NCBI RefSeq assembly: GCF_000309385.1
Contig: NZ_JH976537.1
Span: 5,911,388-5,975,387, forward strand
Length of the DNA: 64,000 nt
Source: Nodosilinea nodulosa PCC 7104
GTDB taxonomy: Bacteria > Cyanobacteriota > Cyanobacteriia > Phormidesmidales > Phormidesmidaceae
Reading direction: 5' to 3'
Shown here: positions 45,263 to 54,286 of the stretch, in pieces
How the letters are laid out: each line of letters begins with the position of its first letter
How positions within the stretch are numbered: position 1 is the stretch's first letter
The notes under the pieces: generated by a model
The model's input: the letters and a program-made list of their open reading frames with translations, nothing else
What the model was told of the DNA's origin: nothing
The model's database searches: none
Translations under genes and position numbers: made by a program

Positions 45263-47242
45263 ATGACCGCTACCCCCACCATCCCCAGTAACGACAGCAG
45301 CCGCCACCCCGACAGCGACTGGCGGCTGTTTATGCGCATGTGGCCCTACCTGTACCAGCACCGCCGCGCCATGGTGCTGCCGCTGGTGCTGCTGGTGCCC
45401 CTGTCGCTGTCCAATGCCCTGCAGCCGGTGCTGATCGGCCAGGCCATTTCCCTGATTCGCCAGGAGCCGGTGATGGGGTTTCTGGAGGGCCGCACCCTCC
45501 AGGGGGGGCTGAATTTGCTGGTGGGGCTGCTGGTGGTCACGGTTTTAGTGCGGCTGCTGCTGGATGGCTTTCAGAGCTACCTGGTGCAGGCCGTGGGCCA
45601 AAACATTACCGCCGACATTCGCACCGATCTGTTTACCCACGTCACCTCCCTGGCGGTGCGCTTTTTTGACCGCACCCCGGTGGGCAAGCTGATCACCCGC
45701 ATCACCAGCGATGTGGACGCGCTGGGGGACGTGTTCTCCACCGGGGCGGTGGGCATTATCACCGACATTGTGTCGATGCTGGTGCTGGTGGTGGTGATGT
45801 TTACCATGCAGTGGGAGCTGGCCCTCATGCTGCTGGGGCTGCTGCTGCCGGTCACCTGGCTGATCATTTACTTTCAGCAGCAGTACCGCAAGGCCAACTA
45901 TAAGGCCCGCGAGTACCTCTCTGAGCTCAATGCCACCCTGCAAGAAAATGTGGCGGGCATTAACGTGGTGCAGCTGTTTCGGCGCGAGCGCTACAACGCC
46001 GAGGGCTTTCGCCGCACCAACCAGACCTACATCACCGCCGTCGACAAGACCATCTTCTACGACTCCGCTGTGTCGTCCACCCTGGAGTGGATTTCCCTGG
46101 TGGCGATCGGCGGGGTGCTGTGGCTCGGCGGCCTGCTGGTAATGCAGGAGGCCCTCACCTTTGGTACCCTGGCCACCTTCATTCTGTTTGCCCAGCGCCT
46201 CTTCGACCCCCTGCGCCAGTTTGCCGACAAATTTACCGCCATCCAGGCCGGGCTGACGGCGATCGAGCGGATCACCGACCTGTTTAACGTGCCGGTGGAG
46301 ATTCGCGACCCGGAGCAGCGGGGGGGTGGGGACGGTGGGGACGGTGAGGAAGATGGGGAGATGGGGCGCAGGGGCGCGAATGGGCTGGTGCGTGACGGTT
46401 CTTTAGCGGCAGGAAACGGTAGCTCAGGCCTCTTTCCCACCACCTACCCGTCCACCCATCCACCCACCGATTCTTCCCCAACCCCTCATCCCCTCATCCC
46501 CTCATCCTCAAAGGCTTCCGAGATCTGCTTCGACCACGTCACCTTCGGCTACAAGGCCGACGAGTACGTGCTTAAAGACCTCACCTTTACCATTCGCCCT
46601 GGCGAGAAGGTGGCCCTGGTGGGGCCGACGGGGGCGGGGAAAAGCTCGATCATTCGCCTGCTGTGCCGCCTCTACGACATCAACCATGGGGCTATTTTGC
46701 TGGATGGGGTAGACATTCGCGACCTGCCCCAGGCGGAGCTGCGGCGGCGGATGGCGGTGATTTTGCAGGATGGCTTTTTGTTTGCGGGGGATGTGAAGAG
46801 CAACATCACCCTGGGCGAGGAGTATCCCCTGGAGGCGGTGGTAGAAGCGGCCCAGAAGACGAATATCCACGGGCTGATTGAGCAGCTGCCCCAGGGCTAC
46901 GATACCGAACTGCGGGAGCGGGGCACCAACCTTTCGGGCGGGCAGAAGCAGCTGCTGGCCTTTGCCCGCGCCGCCATCCGTGACCCCGGCATTTTGGTGC
47001 TGGATGAGGCCACCGCCAACCTGGATGTGGGCACCGAGGCAATGATTCAAGAAGCCCTGGAGCGACTGCTGGAAGGGCGCACGGCGATTATCATTGCCCA
47101 CCGGCTGTCGACCATCCGCAATGTCGATCGCATTTTGGTGCTCAAGCACGGCGAGCTGGTGGAGCAGGGTAGCCACGACGAACTGCTGGCGCGGGAAGGG
47201 CTGTATTCCAGCCTGTACCGCCTGCAGCGGCTGGGGGTTTAG
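45263..47242 (+). CDS. ABC exporter with low-complexity insertion
   Basis: A 659-residue half-transporter, about 65 residues longer than its family because of a low-complexity insertion between the membrane domain and the ATPase domain. The ATPase shows Walker A GPTGAGKSS, signature LSGGQKQL, Walker B ILVLDEATANLD and H-loop IIAHRLSTI. All key residues are present, so a homodimer is possible. The linker position is one where extra residues are likely to be tolerated. Substrate unknown. Confidence 0.9.
   Translation: MTATPTIPSNDSSRHPDSDWRLFMRMWPYLYQHRRAMVLPLVLLVPLSLSNALQPVLIGQAISLIRQEPVMGFLEGRTLQGGLNLLVGLLVVTVLVRLLLDGFQSYLVQAVGQNITADIRTDLFTHVTSLAVRFFDRTPVGKLITRITSDVDALGDVFSTGAVGIITDIVSMLVLVVVMFTMQWELALMLLGLLLPVTWLIIYFQQQYRKANYKAREYLSELNATLQENVAGINVVQLFRRERYNAEGFRRTNQTYITAVDKTIFYDSAVSSTLEWISLVAIGGVLWLGGLLVMQEALTFGTLATFILFAQRLFDPLRQFADKFTAIQAGLTAIERITDLFNVPVEIRDPEQRGGGDGGDGEEDGEMGRRGANGLVRDGSLAAGNGSSGLFPTTYPSTHPPTDSSPTPHPLIPSSSKASEICFDHVTFGYKADEYVLKDLTFTIRPGEKVALVGPTGAGKSSIIRLLCRLYDINHGAILLDGVDIRDLPQAELRRRMAVILQDGFLFAGDVKSNITLGEEYPLEAVVEAAQKTNIHGLIEQLPQGYDTELRERGTNLSGGQKQLLAFARAAIRDPGILVLDEATANLDVGTEAMIQEALERLLEGRTAIIIAHRLSTIRNVDRILVLKHGELVEQGSHDELLAREGLYSSLYRLQRLGV
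46318..46512 (+). repeat. in-frame low-complexity insertion in the ABC exporter gene
   Basis: The DNA is built from GGGGACGGTGGGGA, GATGGGGAGATGGGG and CCACCCATCCACCCA-like units and codes for a Gly/Asp/Glu stretch followed by a Pro/Thr/Ser stretch (residues about 352-416). The reverse complement shares CCCCATCTCCCCATCTTCC with the intergenic repeat at 16.85 kb. Confidence 0.85.
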
Positions 47243-47356
47243 AGCTTTTCTCAAAAACCTCAGGCTCGCTCTTACAATGGCCCCTAGATGCGATGTCTAG
47301 GGTAGCGTTCTAGGCAGCGCAATCCGCTGGGTTTTGTCTCCATTGTTTGATGCGCT

Positions 47357-49432
47357 ATGGTCACTGCGGCTCCCCCACCTGAAAAGCGCGCAACTCCGCC
47401 CTCGAACGACGGCTTTTTGGTCTGTGGGTTGGGCAGCCTGGGGCAAAACTGCGTGGCCAACCTGAAGAGTTTTGGGGTGCCGGTGCACGCCATCAACGAC
47501 GCCCTGCCCGACCAGTGGGAGGTGCCCCACCTGCGGGATTTAATTGACCACCTGGAAATCGGCGACTGCCGAACGGCGGCGGTGCTGGAGAAGGCGGGCA
47601 TTCGCCAGTGCCGGGCGGTGCTGCTGGTCACCCAGGATGAGCGGGTCAACCTGGAGGCGGCGCTGACGGCACGGGTGCTCAACCCCAGGGTGCGGCTGGT
47701 GATGCGATCGGACAAGCAGAACCTGAACGACCTGATTGGGCAGCAGTTGCAGAACTTTGTCGCCTTTGAACCCACTCAGCTGGCGGCGCCAGCCTTTGCC
47801 CTGGGAGCCTTTGGGGAGGAGCTAATCGGCTACTTTAGCCTCGACGGCCATCGCTTTCAGGTGGTGAAGCAGCGGCTGGAATCAGGGCAGCCCTGGTGCG
47901 ATCGCCGCCAGATCCACGAGCTCGACAACAGCCGTCGCCGGGTGCTGTGCCATACGGCGGCGCCTCAGTGTTCGGCCACCTCCATCGACAGCCCCTCTAC
48001 CCTGTTCTATACCTGGCTGCCGGACACCGTCCTGCGGGCGGGGGACGAGATTGTCATGGTCGACTGCAACGCCGAGCTGCGTGCCCTCTACAGCGGCGTG
48101 CCCGCGCCCCCTCCCGCCCAGCGGGGGGTACTGAAGGGGCTGAGGCAGGCGATCGCCCGCCTGCGCGACTGGCCCGCCCTCAAGCAGCTTTTCCTCAGTT
48201 TCTGGCAGGCCGGAGCCGAACAACAGCTGCGCCGGGTCGCTCTCATCTGCGGGGTGACGGTGGTTGCCCTGTGCCTGGTGGGCACCCTGCTGCTCGATGC
48301 CAACTCGCCTGGGGAAATCTCTGTTTTCCAGGCATTTTTGTACACCTTTATCACCCTGTTTGGCGGCTACGGCGATGTATACGCCGCCCTGGAAAACTTT
48401 AACCACCCTCAACTGGTGCAGGCTTTTGGCCTGGTGCTCACCGTGGCCGGGGCCGCCTTTGTGGGAGTGCTCTACGCTCTGCTCACCGAAAAGCTGCTCA
48501 CCCTGCGGTTTGAGTTTATGGAGCGGCGTCCGCCCGTGCCCGAAAAAGACCACGTGGTCGTGATCTGGCTGGGCCGGGTCGGTCGTCAGGTGCTCACCAT
48601 GCTCCAGGAGCTAGAGCAGCCGGTGGTCGGCATTGCCCCCCAGGCCCCCGACGGCGACCTGCTGCCTAAAATTCCGCTGCTGACGGGCAATGTTATCGCG
48701 GCGCTAGACAAGGCCAATCTGGCCACCGCCAAGAGCGTGGTGGCAGTCAGCGAAGACGAAATTCAAAACCTGGAGATGGGGCTGCTGGCCCACCGCCTCA
48801 ACCCCCACTGCCGGGCCATCATTCGCACCTACGACCAGCAGTTTACCGATCGCGTCGCCCAGATTTTTCCCTTTGCCCAGGTGCTCTGCGCCTCGGCGCT
48901 GTCGGCGGAGGCCTTTGCCGGGGCCGCCTTTGGCGAGCACGTGATTGGCCTGTTTCGGCTCCACGACCAAACCATTCTGGTCACCCAGTACGAGCTGGAA
49001 CCGGAGGATACTCTGACCGGGCTGCTGCTGGCGGAAGTGGCCTACGGCTATGGCGTGGTGCCCCTGTGGCACCAGCAGCAGGGGGCGCCGGGGAGCATTA
49101 TGCCCTCTGACGATACTCGGCTGCGGGCGGGCGATCGCCTGGTGGTGCTGGCCACCATTGGCGGCCTGCGCCGCATTGAGCAGGGCCACCTGGCCCCCCG
49201 AGATTGGCACATTCACCTCGAAGCGGCCCTGACCGCCAATGCCCTGTTCGACGGTGCCGCCGAAATTGCCCGCAGCTCCGGCTACCGCCTGGGCGAGGCC
49301 CGCGAGTTCATGGCCCAGCTGCCAGGCACGCTGCCTGTACCTCTCTACCGCCACCAGGCCCTCAGGCTGGTGCGGCTGCTCACCCGCGCCCAGGTCAAGG
49401 CCCAAGTCATTTCTCCCCCCAATTCTGCTTAA
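47357..49432 (+). CDS. two-RCK-domain ion-channel-like protein
   Basis: A 691-residue protein with a TrkA-N/RCK domain at each end (GFLVCGLGSLGQNCVANLKS; VVVIWLGRVGRQVLTMLQEL) around a membrane pair. The second membrane segment is preceded by a filter-like sequence, FITLFGGYGDVY, close to the K+ filter T-V-G-Y-G-D. Placing an RCK before the pore as well as after it recalls CASTOR/POLLUX-type and large cyanobacterial channels. Transported ion not known; K+ is the first guess. Confidence 0.78.
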   Translation: MVTAAPPPEKRATPPSNDGFLVCGLGSLGQNCVANLKSFGVPVHAINDALPDQWEVPHLRDLIDHLEIGDCRTAAVLEKAGIRQCRAVLLVTQDERVNLEAALTARVLNPRVRLVMRSDKQNLNDLIGQQLQNFVAFEPTQLAAPAFALGAFGEELIGYFSLDGHRFQVVKQRLESGQPWCDRRQIHELDNSRRRVLCHTAAPQCSATSIDSPSTLFYTWLPDTVLRAGDEIVMVDCNAELRALYSGVPAPPPAQRGVLKGLRQAIARLRDWPALKQLFLSFWQAGAEQQLRRVALICGVTVVALCLVGTLLLDANSPGEISVFQAFLYTFITLFGGYGDVYAALENFNHPQLVQAFGLVLTVAGAAFVGVLYALLTEKLLTLRFEFMERRPPVPEKDHVVVIWLGRVGRQVLTMLQELEQPVVGIAPQAPDGDLLPKIPLLTGNVIAALDKANLATAKSVVAVSEDEIQNLEMGLLAHRLNPHCRAIIRTYDQQFTDRVAQIFPFAQVLCASALSAEAFAGAAFGEHVIGLFRLHDQTILVTQYELEPEDTLTGLLLAEVAYGYGVVPLWHQQQGAPGSIMPSDDTRLRAGDRLVVLATIGGLRRIEQGHLAPRDWHIHLEAALTANALFDGAAEIARSSGYRLGEAREFMAQLPGTLPVPLYRHQALRLVRLLTRAQVKAQVISPPNSA

Positions 49433-49562
49433 CTCTCCCCGCCAGGATCCCAGCCCTGGGGCCGTATCTCTGCCTAGGTTGCAAGATCCAAAATTTTCAT
49501 GCTCTAGGCCTAGCCTTTGCGATAGAGTTTGCCCAGGGATTAATCCAAGCAGGACATTAACT

Positions 49563-51224
49563 ATGGCTAAGCAGCGCCGGGGGCAGTGGCCCAAAACCCG
49601 CCCCTCAGGGCCATTGCCCATTGTCAAAGCCATTCTCTGGGCCGCAGGCGTGGGTGGTCTGGTGCCCCTGGCCCTGCCGGCCCTGGCCCTGAGCGAGTCG
49701 GTCGGCCCCGGCGGCATCGACGCCCTGCGCCTGCACGCTGCCCCCTACAATCTGACCGGGGCCAAAATCGGCATTGGCCAGGTCGAGATTGGCCGCCCCA
49801 GCCAGTTTGGCCTGGATAAAGTGGCCACCGAAACCCTGCCCGTGATGGTGCGGCGGGTGCTGCTGCTCGACGGTGTCGCCCACCCCGATGAATACGTCGA
49901 TGGCCATGCCGCTAACGTGGCCAGCGTCATGATCAGTCAGGACAAAAAGCAGACCGGAGTTGCCCCCGAAGCCATGCTGTTTTCCGGCGCGGTCGGTCCC
50001 CTGGGCGATCGCAGTTCCCAGCCCGAAGAGTGCCTGGCCGCCCAGTCCGTAGCCCAGGCCAACAGCGGCGACGTGCGCGCCATCAACTTCAGCTTTGGCG
50101 AACCCCTCACCCGCGACCCCCGCCCTAGCCCGGTGCTCGACGGCAACGCCCTGCTCACCCAGTGCATTGACTGGTCGGCCCGCGTGCACGGCGTGCTGTA
50201 CGTGATTGCTGGCAACCAGGGACGCGGCGGTATCCCCATTCCCACCGACAATTTTAACGGCATCAACGTGGCCTATTCGCGCCAGGTCAACGGCGAATTC
50301 AACCGCGTTGACTCCTCCAATCTGGGCAGCGAACCGACCATTGCCGCTCGCCCAGGGGCACCCTTTGAAACCAACGAAGGTCCCCGCCGCTCGATCAATC
50401 TGGTGGCCCCCGGCAGCGGCATTGAGCTGATCGATCCCGATGGCCAGCTGCGCACCTCCAGCGGCACCAGCTTTGCCGCTCCCCACGTGGTGGGCACCAT
50501 CGCCTTGCTAGAGCAGCTCGTCGATCGCCAGTTTCGCGCCGGAACGCCCAACTGGCCCCTGGAGGGCCGCGATCCCATGGTGATGAAGGCGGTGTTGCTG
50601 AACTCCGCCGACAAAATCAAAGACAGTGGCGACGGCCTGCGCCTGGGCATGAGCCGCACCCTGCTCGACAACGCCAGCCACTCCTGGCTGGAGTCAGACG
50701 CCTACCGCGATCCCAAAATTCCCCTCAACAAAGACCTGGGCACCGGCCATCTAAACGCCTACCGCGCCTACGAACAGCTCTCCCCCGGTGCCTTTGGCCC
50801 CGACCAAGCCATCCCGGCGATCGGCTGGAACATTGCGGCCCTCCCTTCCCCAGCCGGGCCAGCCGCCTTCCAGGACTACGTCTTTGAGGCTCCCCTGAAG
50901 GGGGGCAGTTTTCTGTCGGCTACCCTGACCTGGGAGCGGCTAGTCGATCTGGTGGACACCAACAAAAACGGCATCTACGACCTGGGCGAAGGCTTTACCG
51001 ACAAGGGCCTCAACAACCTGAATCTGTACCTCATGCCCGCCGACAGCGACGACATTGCCCAGAGCATCTGGTCATCGGTGAGCGATGTCGACAGTGTTGA
51101 ACATATTTTTTATCAAATTCCGGAAACGGGACGGTACAAACTGAGAGTTATCTATCAGCAGCAGGTGCATGACGAACCCAGCCAGCCCTACGCCCTGGCC
51201 TGGTGGTCGGTGCCTGCGCCCTAG
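49563..51224 (+). CDS. subtilisin-like (S8) serine protease, exported
   Basis: A 553-residue protease from ATG 49563 with a signal peptide (AILWAAGVGGLVPLALPALA). The His site is DGHAANVASVM, the oxyanion Asn is in YVIAGNQGRG and the Ser is in SSGTSFAAPHVVG. The Asp region may be GIGQVEIG, where Asp is replaced by Glu; this should be looked at. A C-terminal beta domain of about 150 residues follows the catalytic part. The gene is on the same strand as the channel and the lipase genes. Confidence 0.82.
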   Translation: MAKQRRGQWPKTRPSGPLPIVKAILWAAGVGGLVPLALPALALSESVGPGGIDALRLHAAPYNLTGAKIGIGQVEIGRPSQFGLDKVATETLPVMVRRVLLLDGVAHPDEYVDGHAANVASVMISQDKKQTGVAPEAMLFSGAVGPLGDRSSQPEECLAAQSVAQANSGDVRAINFSFGEPLTRDPRPSPVLDGNALLTQCIDWSARVHGVLYVIAGNQGRGGIPIPTDNFNGINVAYSRQVNGEFNRVDSSNLGSEPTIAARPGAPFETNEGPRRSINLVAPGSGIELIDPDGQLRTSSGTSFAAPHVVGTIALLEQLVDRQFRAGTPNWPLEGRDPMVMKAVLLNSADKIKDSGDGLRLGMSRTLLDNASHSWLESDAYRDPKIPLNKDLGTGHLNAYRAYEQLSPGAFGPDQAIPAIGWNIAALPSPAGPAAFQDYVFEAPLKGGSFLSATLTWERLVDLVDTNKNGIYDLGEGFTDKGLNNLNLYLMPADSDDIAQSIWSSVSDVDSVEHIFYQIPETGRYKLRVIYQQQVHDEPSQPYALAWWSVPAP

Positions 51225-51303
51225 GGGTGAGCAGAGTTGAGCCATGGGGCTGCGGCTCTGATTGCTCCCAGGAGAGATCCCCCGCTCTTTTGAGGACCAG
51301 CCC

Positions 51304-52026
51304 ATGGTAGACTACGCCGCCGCGCTCAAATGTGCCCACCTCTGCCAGGAAATCTACCGCGACTTCAGCGGTCTGCGGTTTTCGGATTACCCCGATGTCG
51401 AACCGGTGTTTGCGGAAAGCCAGGACAATGGCTTTACCGATACCCAGGTGGCAATTCTCAATCAGCTCAACAGCGATCGCCTCTATATTGTCTTTCGCGG
51501 CTCCGACAAATCCGTCGACTGGATCAACAATTTTGAGTTTCGCCAGCAGATCTACCCCTACGGCGACGGCAACACCGACGTGCAGTTTCACCGGGGGTTC
51601 ATGATGGCCTACTTTGCCGTGCGCAAGCAGCTGCTGGAGGCCATGGACAAATTTGTCGGTCAGCACGTCGTCGTCACTGGGCACAGCCTGGGCGGGGCGC
51701 TCGCCACCATCGCCGCGCTAGACATTCAGTACAACCTGGGCCAAAAGCGCGACCTCAGCTTTGAGGTCTATACCTTTGGCTCTCCCCGCGTCGGCAACAG
51801 CGCCATGGTCAAGTCGTACAATGGCCGCATTCCCAACAGCTACCGCTTTATCCACGGCTGGGATATTGTCACCCGCGTTCCCCGCACCTGGCAGGGCTTT
51901 GACCACGTGGACAAAGCGATTCAGATTGGCTCGCGCTGGACCTGGGAAGTGCTCAGCCGTCGCTTCAAAGATCACGCCATTGAAGGCTACAGTGCCGCCC
52001 TAAAAGCCGAAATTGGCGCGTCGTAA
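51304..52026 (+). CDS. class 3 lipase-family protein
   Basis: A 240-residue lipase of the fungal-type (class 3) fold from ATG 51304. It has FRGSDKSVDWINN as oxyanion loop, the nucleophile elbow VTGHSLGGALATIAAL, the Asp in HGWDIVTRVP and a His near the C-terminus (FKDHAIEGY). No signal peptide is visible. Substrate is probably a glycerolipid; that is inference from the family. Confidence 0.9.
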   Translation: MVDYAAALKCAHLCQEIYRDFSGLRFSDYPDVEPVFAESQDNGFTDTQVAILNQLNSDRLYIVFRGSDKSVDWINNFEFRQQIYPYGDGNTDVQFHRGFMMAYFAVRKQLLEAMDKFVGQHVVVTGHSLGGALATIAALDIQYNLGQKRDLSFEVYTFGSPRVGNSAMVKSYNGRIPNSYRFIHGWDIVTRVPRTWQGFDHVDKAIQIGSRWTWEVLSRRFKDHAIEGYSAALKAEIGAS

Positions 52027-52118
52027 GGGGACTGAAAACCGGGTTTACGATCGCCGCCGCCGCCGCCGTAGGTGGGGTGAAGCTTCAGCGAAACCCAACA
52101 AAACCGTCTGTGGATGGC

Positions 52119-52625
52119 CTACGCCACGCCCGTATGGCACGAGGCGCAGGCCGCCCTGGCCTTAGGGCGATCGCCGATCTGCAAGAGGCGTTTGATGAGA
52201 GCGATCTGCCGTTTAGGGTTGATCTGCTGGGGTGCATGAGCTGCCCCAGCAATTTCACCAAACCATTGCGGCAGACTATGCGGTGGTGCAGCAAGGTCTG
52301 GGCCGCGATTGCCAAACTGCTGCGCCACTTTAGCGATCGCAGGCTTGCAGTTAATAATTAGCAGAGGCAACATGCTAAACAGCTGTGCCACTTTAACGAT
52401 CACAGGCCTGTGTTTAACGATCATCGGGCTGAATACGTTAAACAGCTGTGCCACTTTGCCAAACAGCGGTGCCTGCTTAACGATCACAGGCCTGTGATTA
52501 GCGATCGCGGGGCTCAACATGCTAAACAGCGGTGCCACCTTGGCGATCGCAGAGCGCAGATTACGAATAGGGGCAGTAAGGTACCGGGTTCCTGGTGCTG
52601 TTGCCCAAAACCAGGCTATGAGCAA
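52119..52625 (-). CDS. uncertain frame with heptapeptide repeats
   Basis: The 168-codon frame is largely made of seven-residue units such as IVKVAQL, FSMLSPA and IVKHRPV, because the DNA below it has a 21-bp period. It has a few non-repeat residues at both ends. The frame could stay open only because the repeat has a length divisible by three. I give it little weight as a gene. Confidence 0.25.
   Translation of the reverse strand: MLIAWFWATAPGTRYLTAPIRNLRSAIAKVAPLFSMLSPAIANHRPVIVKQAPLFGKVAQLFNVFSPMIVKHRPVIVKVAQLFSMLPLLIINCKPAIAKVAQQFGNRGPDLAAPPHSLPQWFGEIAGAAHAPQQINPKRQIALIKRLLQIGDRPKARAACASCHTGVA
52317..52550. repeat. tandem repeat with 21-bp period, about 11 units
   Basis: Units of the type AACAGCTGTGCCACTTTAACG and ATCACAGGCCTGTGTTTAACG follow each other with variation; groups of three make a 61-64-bp higher-order period starting near 52317, 52378 and 52439. 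The unit contains GCGATCGC-like ends. It lies between the lipase gene and a REP-like palindrome. Confidence 0.82.
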
Positions 52626-52640
52626 AGAAACCCGGTACCT
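52579..52640. repeat. REP-like palindrome, copy 1
   Basis: AGGTACCGGGTT (52579-52590) and AACCCGGTACCT (52629-52640) are perfect inverted arms, with a second pair CCTGG/CCAGG inside. It lies 14 bp beyond the 3' end of the gene at 52655-52978, so it may act as that gene's transcription end. Confidence 0.8.
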
Positions 52641-52654
52641 GCGACGAAGAGGCT

Positions 52655-52978
52655 TTACTCAATCAGCACGGTTTTGGTAAGAATGGCCATCCAGGTTTGG
52701 GGTTGGCCAGGGTGCCCTGGCTCGATGCTGGTGGGTGGCACAGGAATAGGGTCGCTCCAGTCATTGGGGTCGGCGTAGCCAAGGGCGTGGAGGATTTTGA
52801 TGGTGCGGTCTATTCCGGCGAGGCTGCCGTAGAGCATGTGGCGCACTTTCTCGGGGGTTGGGGGCTTTAGGGACCGGGTCCCTCTGTCGTTGCCCCCAGT
52901 TCCTAATGAAAGCGGCAGGGACCCGGTCCCTGGGTTCATTTGATCGTCGCTGGCGTCGGGTTCGAGATAGTCAAACAT
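52655..52978 (-). CDS. small conserved protein carrying an in-frame REP-like insert
   Basis: A 107-residue protein whose C-terminal core (ILHALGYADPNDWSDPIPVP, then WMAILTKTVLIE) matches the protein at 32704-32913. Residues about 16-37 (NPGTGSLPLSLGTGGNDRGT) are encoded by a REP-like palindrome that has inserted in frame. Function unknown. The start at ATG 52978 is the only one upstream of the insert. Confidence 0.68.
   Translation of the reverse strand: MFDYLEPDASDDQMNPGTGSLPLSLGTGGNDRGTRSLKPPTPEKVRHMLYGSLAGIDRTIKILHALGYADPNDWSDPIPVPPTSIEPGHPGQPQTWMAILTKTVLIE
52869..52931. repeat. REP-like palindrome, copy 2, inside a gene
   Basis: AGGGACCGGGTCCCT (52869-52883) and AGGGACCCGGTCCCT (52917-52931) bracket a 33-base loop. 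Size and order of parts match copy 1 at 52579-52640. The 63-bp length keeps the host gene in frame. Confidence 0.82.
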
Positions 52979-53455
52979 CGGTTCTGTCTCCAGGTGTGGG
53001 TTAGGAAGACAGAACGCGAAAACCCTAGCATCCGCAGTTAAAGTGCAAACTGAGGGGGCTAGGGTACGATGGACCTTAGCCTCGCAATCTGCCGGTCAGA
53101 CTTGCGGGGTTAGCTGTCTGTTGGTGTTCCACCACCTTCAGACAGCGCCAAGATTTTCGAGTTCTGCGTAACCACCGCTCTGCTGAACGGCTTAACGCTA
53201 GACAATAGCGCTACAACCGCTCCCCGTCAACCGTGGAGAATGGCACGATGATCTGGCAAATACTTAGACAGATTAGTTCTGCCTATTTAACCTTGCGAGG
53301 GCTATTATGCAAATTATTCGCTACCTATTTAACCTCTAAGAGGTATTAGACTGCGAGTAGTCTGCCTATCTATTCCGCAGAGAGCATTAGGCAGACAGGA
53401 GCGATCCAATGACTTGTTAAGTCGCAGTGTCACACATTATTTCATTTAGGAATTT
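52979..53455. other. gene-free region before the defence-like island
   Basis: These 477 bp shift from GC-rich to AT-rich sequence. Several short inverted pairs occur (CTGTCTGTTGG...CTTCAGACAG at 53109-53145; GACTGCGAGTAGTC at 53350-53363). I see no tRNA or known RNA family and no gene. It may hold the promoter and the left border of the island. Confidence 0.45.
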
Positions 53456-54124
53456 ATGTCTGAAGATCGAAGCCTTGATATTGCCGGTATCGGAAAGCTT
53501 GCTGAAGCTGTTCCTGATCAGGTGTGGACATCAGTAGTAGATACAGCTTGTATTACCTTCAAGCAGTTGATTTCACCACTTACGGCGATTACAAGTGGCA
53601 CTGGACGATTAATTGAAGCGAAATTCGATCGATTAGTTGATGCTGAGAAGGTCATTGCATCTCAAACTATATCGCATGCCGTTGACAAGGCATCGCATAG
53701 TAGTCGGAAGCGAAAAAATGAACCAAAACCTTCAATTATATTGAAAGTCATAGAAGATTCATCTAGCGAGGTTGATACGACGCTACGGGAACTGTGGACA
53801 AATTTAATTGCCAACGAATTTGTGGATGGCTCTGTTCATCCAGAGCTTGTCCGCATTTTGTCGCGACTAAGTGCTGTCGATGCTCAAAGGTTGATAGAAA
53901 TTGCACAAAAAACCGAACAAAAGCTAACAATTAAATTAGCTTTAGAAATTCTAAATCTATTAAATTCAAAAATCCCTCTATCTGAAGATGAGCCCACAAC
54001 CTTCATTGATGCTCACTTATCAAATCTAAACTTAATCAAGAAATCAGATGGTATTTGGAAGCTGACTGTTACAGGCAGGGCGTTTCTTGAAGCTGTAAGT
54101 GATCCCTCTATAGAAGCGACCTAA
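53456..54124 (+). CDS. Abi-alpha (DUF4393)-family protein
   Basis: A 222-residue protein with the family core LRELWTNLIANEFVDGSVHPELVRILSRLS and the helical part PKPSIILKVIEDSSSE before it, then a winged-helix-like end (LNLIKKSDGIWKLTVTGRAF). DUF4393 is linked to abortive infection (Abi-alpha), where infected cells stop growing. The mechanism is not known. The gene is AT-rich and is followed by two other AT-rich genes of defence type. Confidence 0.72.
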   Translation: MSEDRSLDIAGIGKLAEAVPDQVWTSVVDTACITFKQLISPLTAITSGTGRLIEAKFDRLVDAEKVIASQTISHAVDKASHSSRKRKNEPKPSIILKVIEDSSSEVDTTLRELWTNLIANEFVDGSVHPELVRILSRLSAVDAQRLIEIAQKTEQKLTIKLALEILNLLNSKIPLSEDEPTTFIDAHLSNLNLIKKSDGIWKLTVTGRAFLEAVSDPSIEAT

Positions 54125-54286
54125 CAACCGCAATGCACCGGAACTTTGGAGTATAGTAGTTAGTAGCCGGAGTTGTATGAGTCCGGTGTTGCGAACGTTA
54201 GACTAACTTCCTTCTAGGATTCACAATCTTAGAATATAGTAATCGCAAGCTTAAATAGTGTTAAGTTAATCAAAGATTTGCTAAAG

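Noticed and set aside
52317..52550. CRISPR array
   Set aside because: The units are contiguous with a 21-bp period and have no unique spacers.
52979..53455. Riboswitch or tRNA in the gap before the Abi-alpha gene
   Set aside because: Several short inverted pairs exist, but no T-loop GGTTCRA motif and no known riboswitch core could be found.
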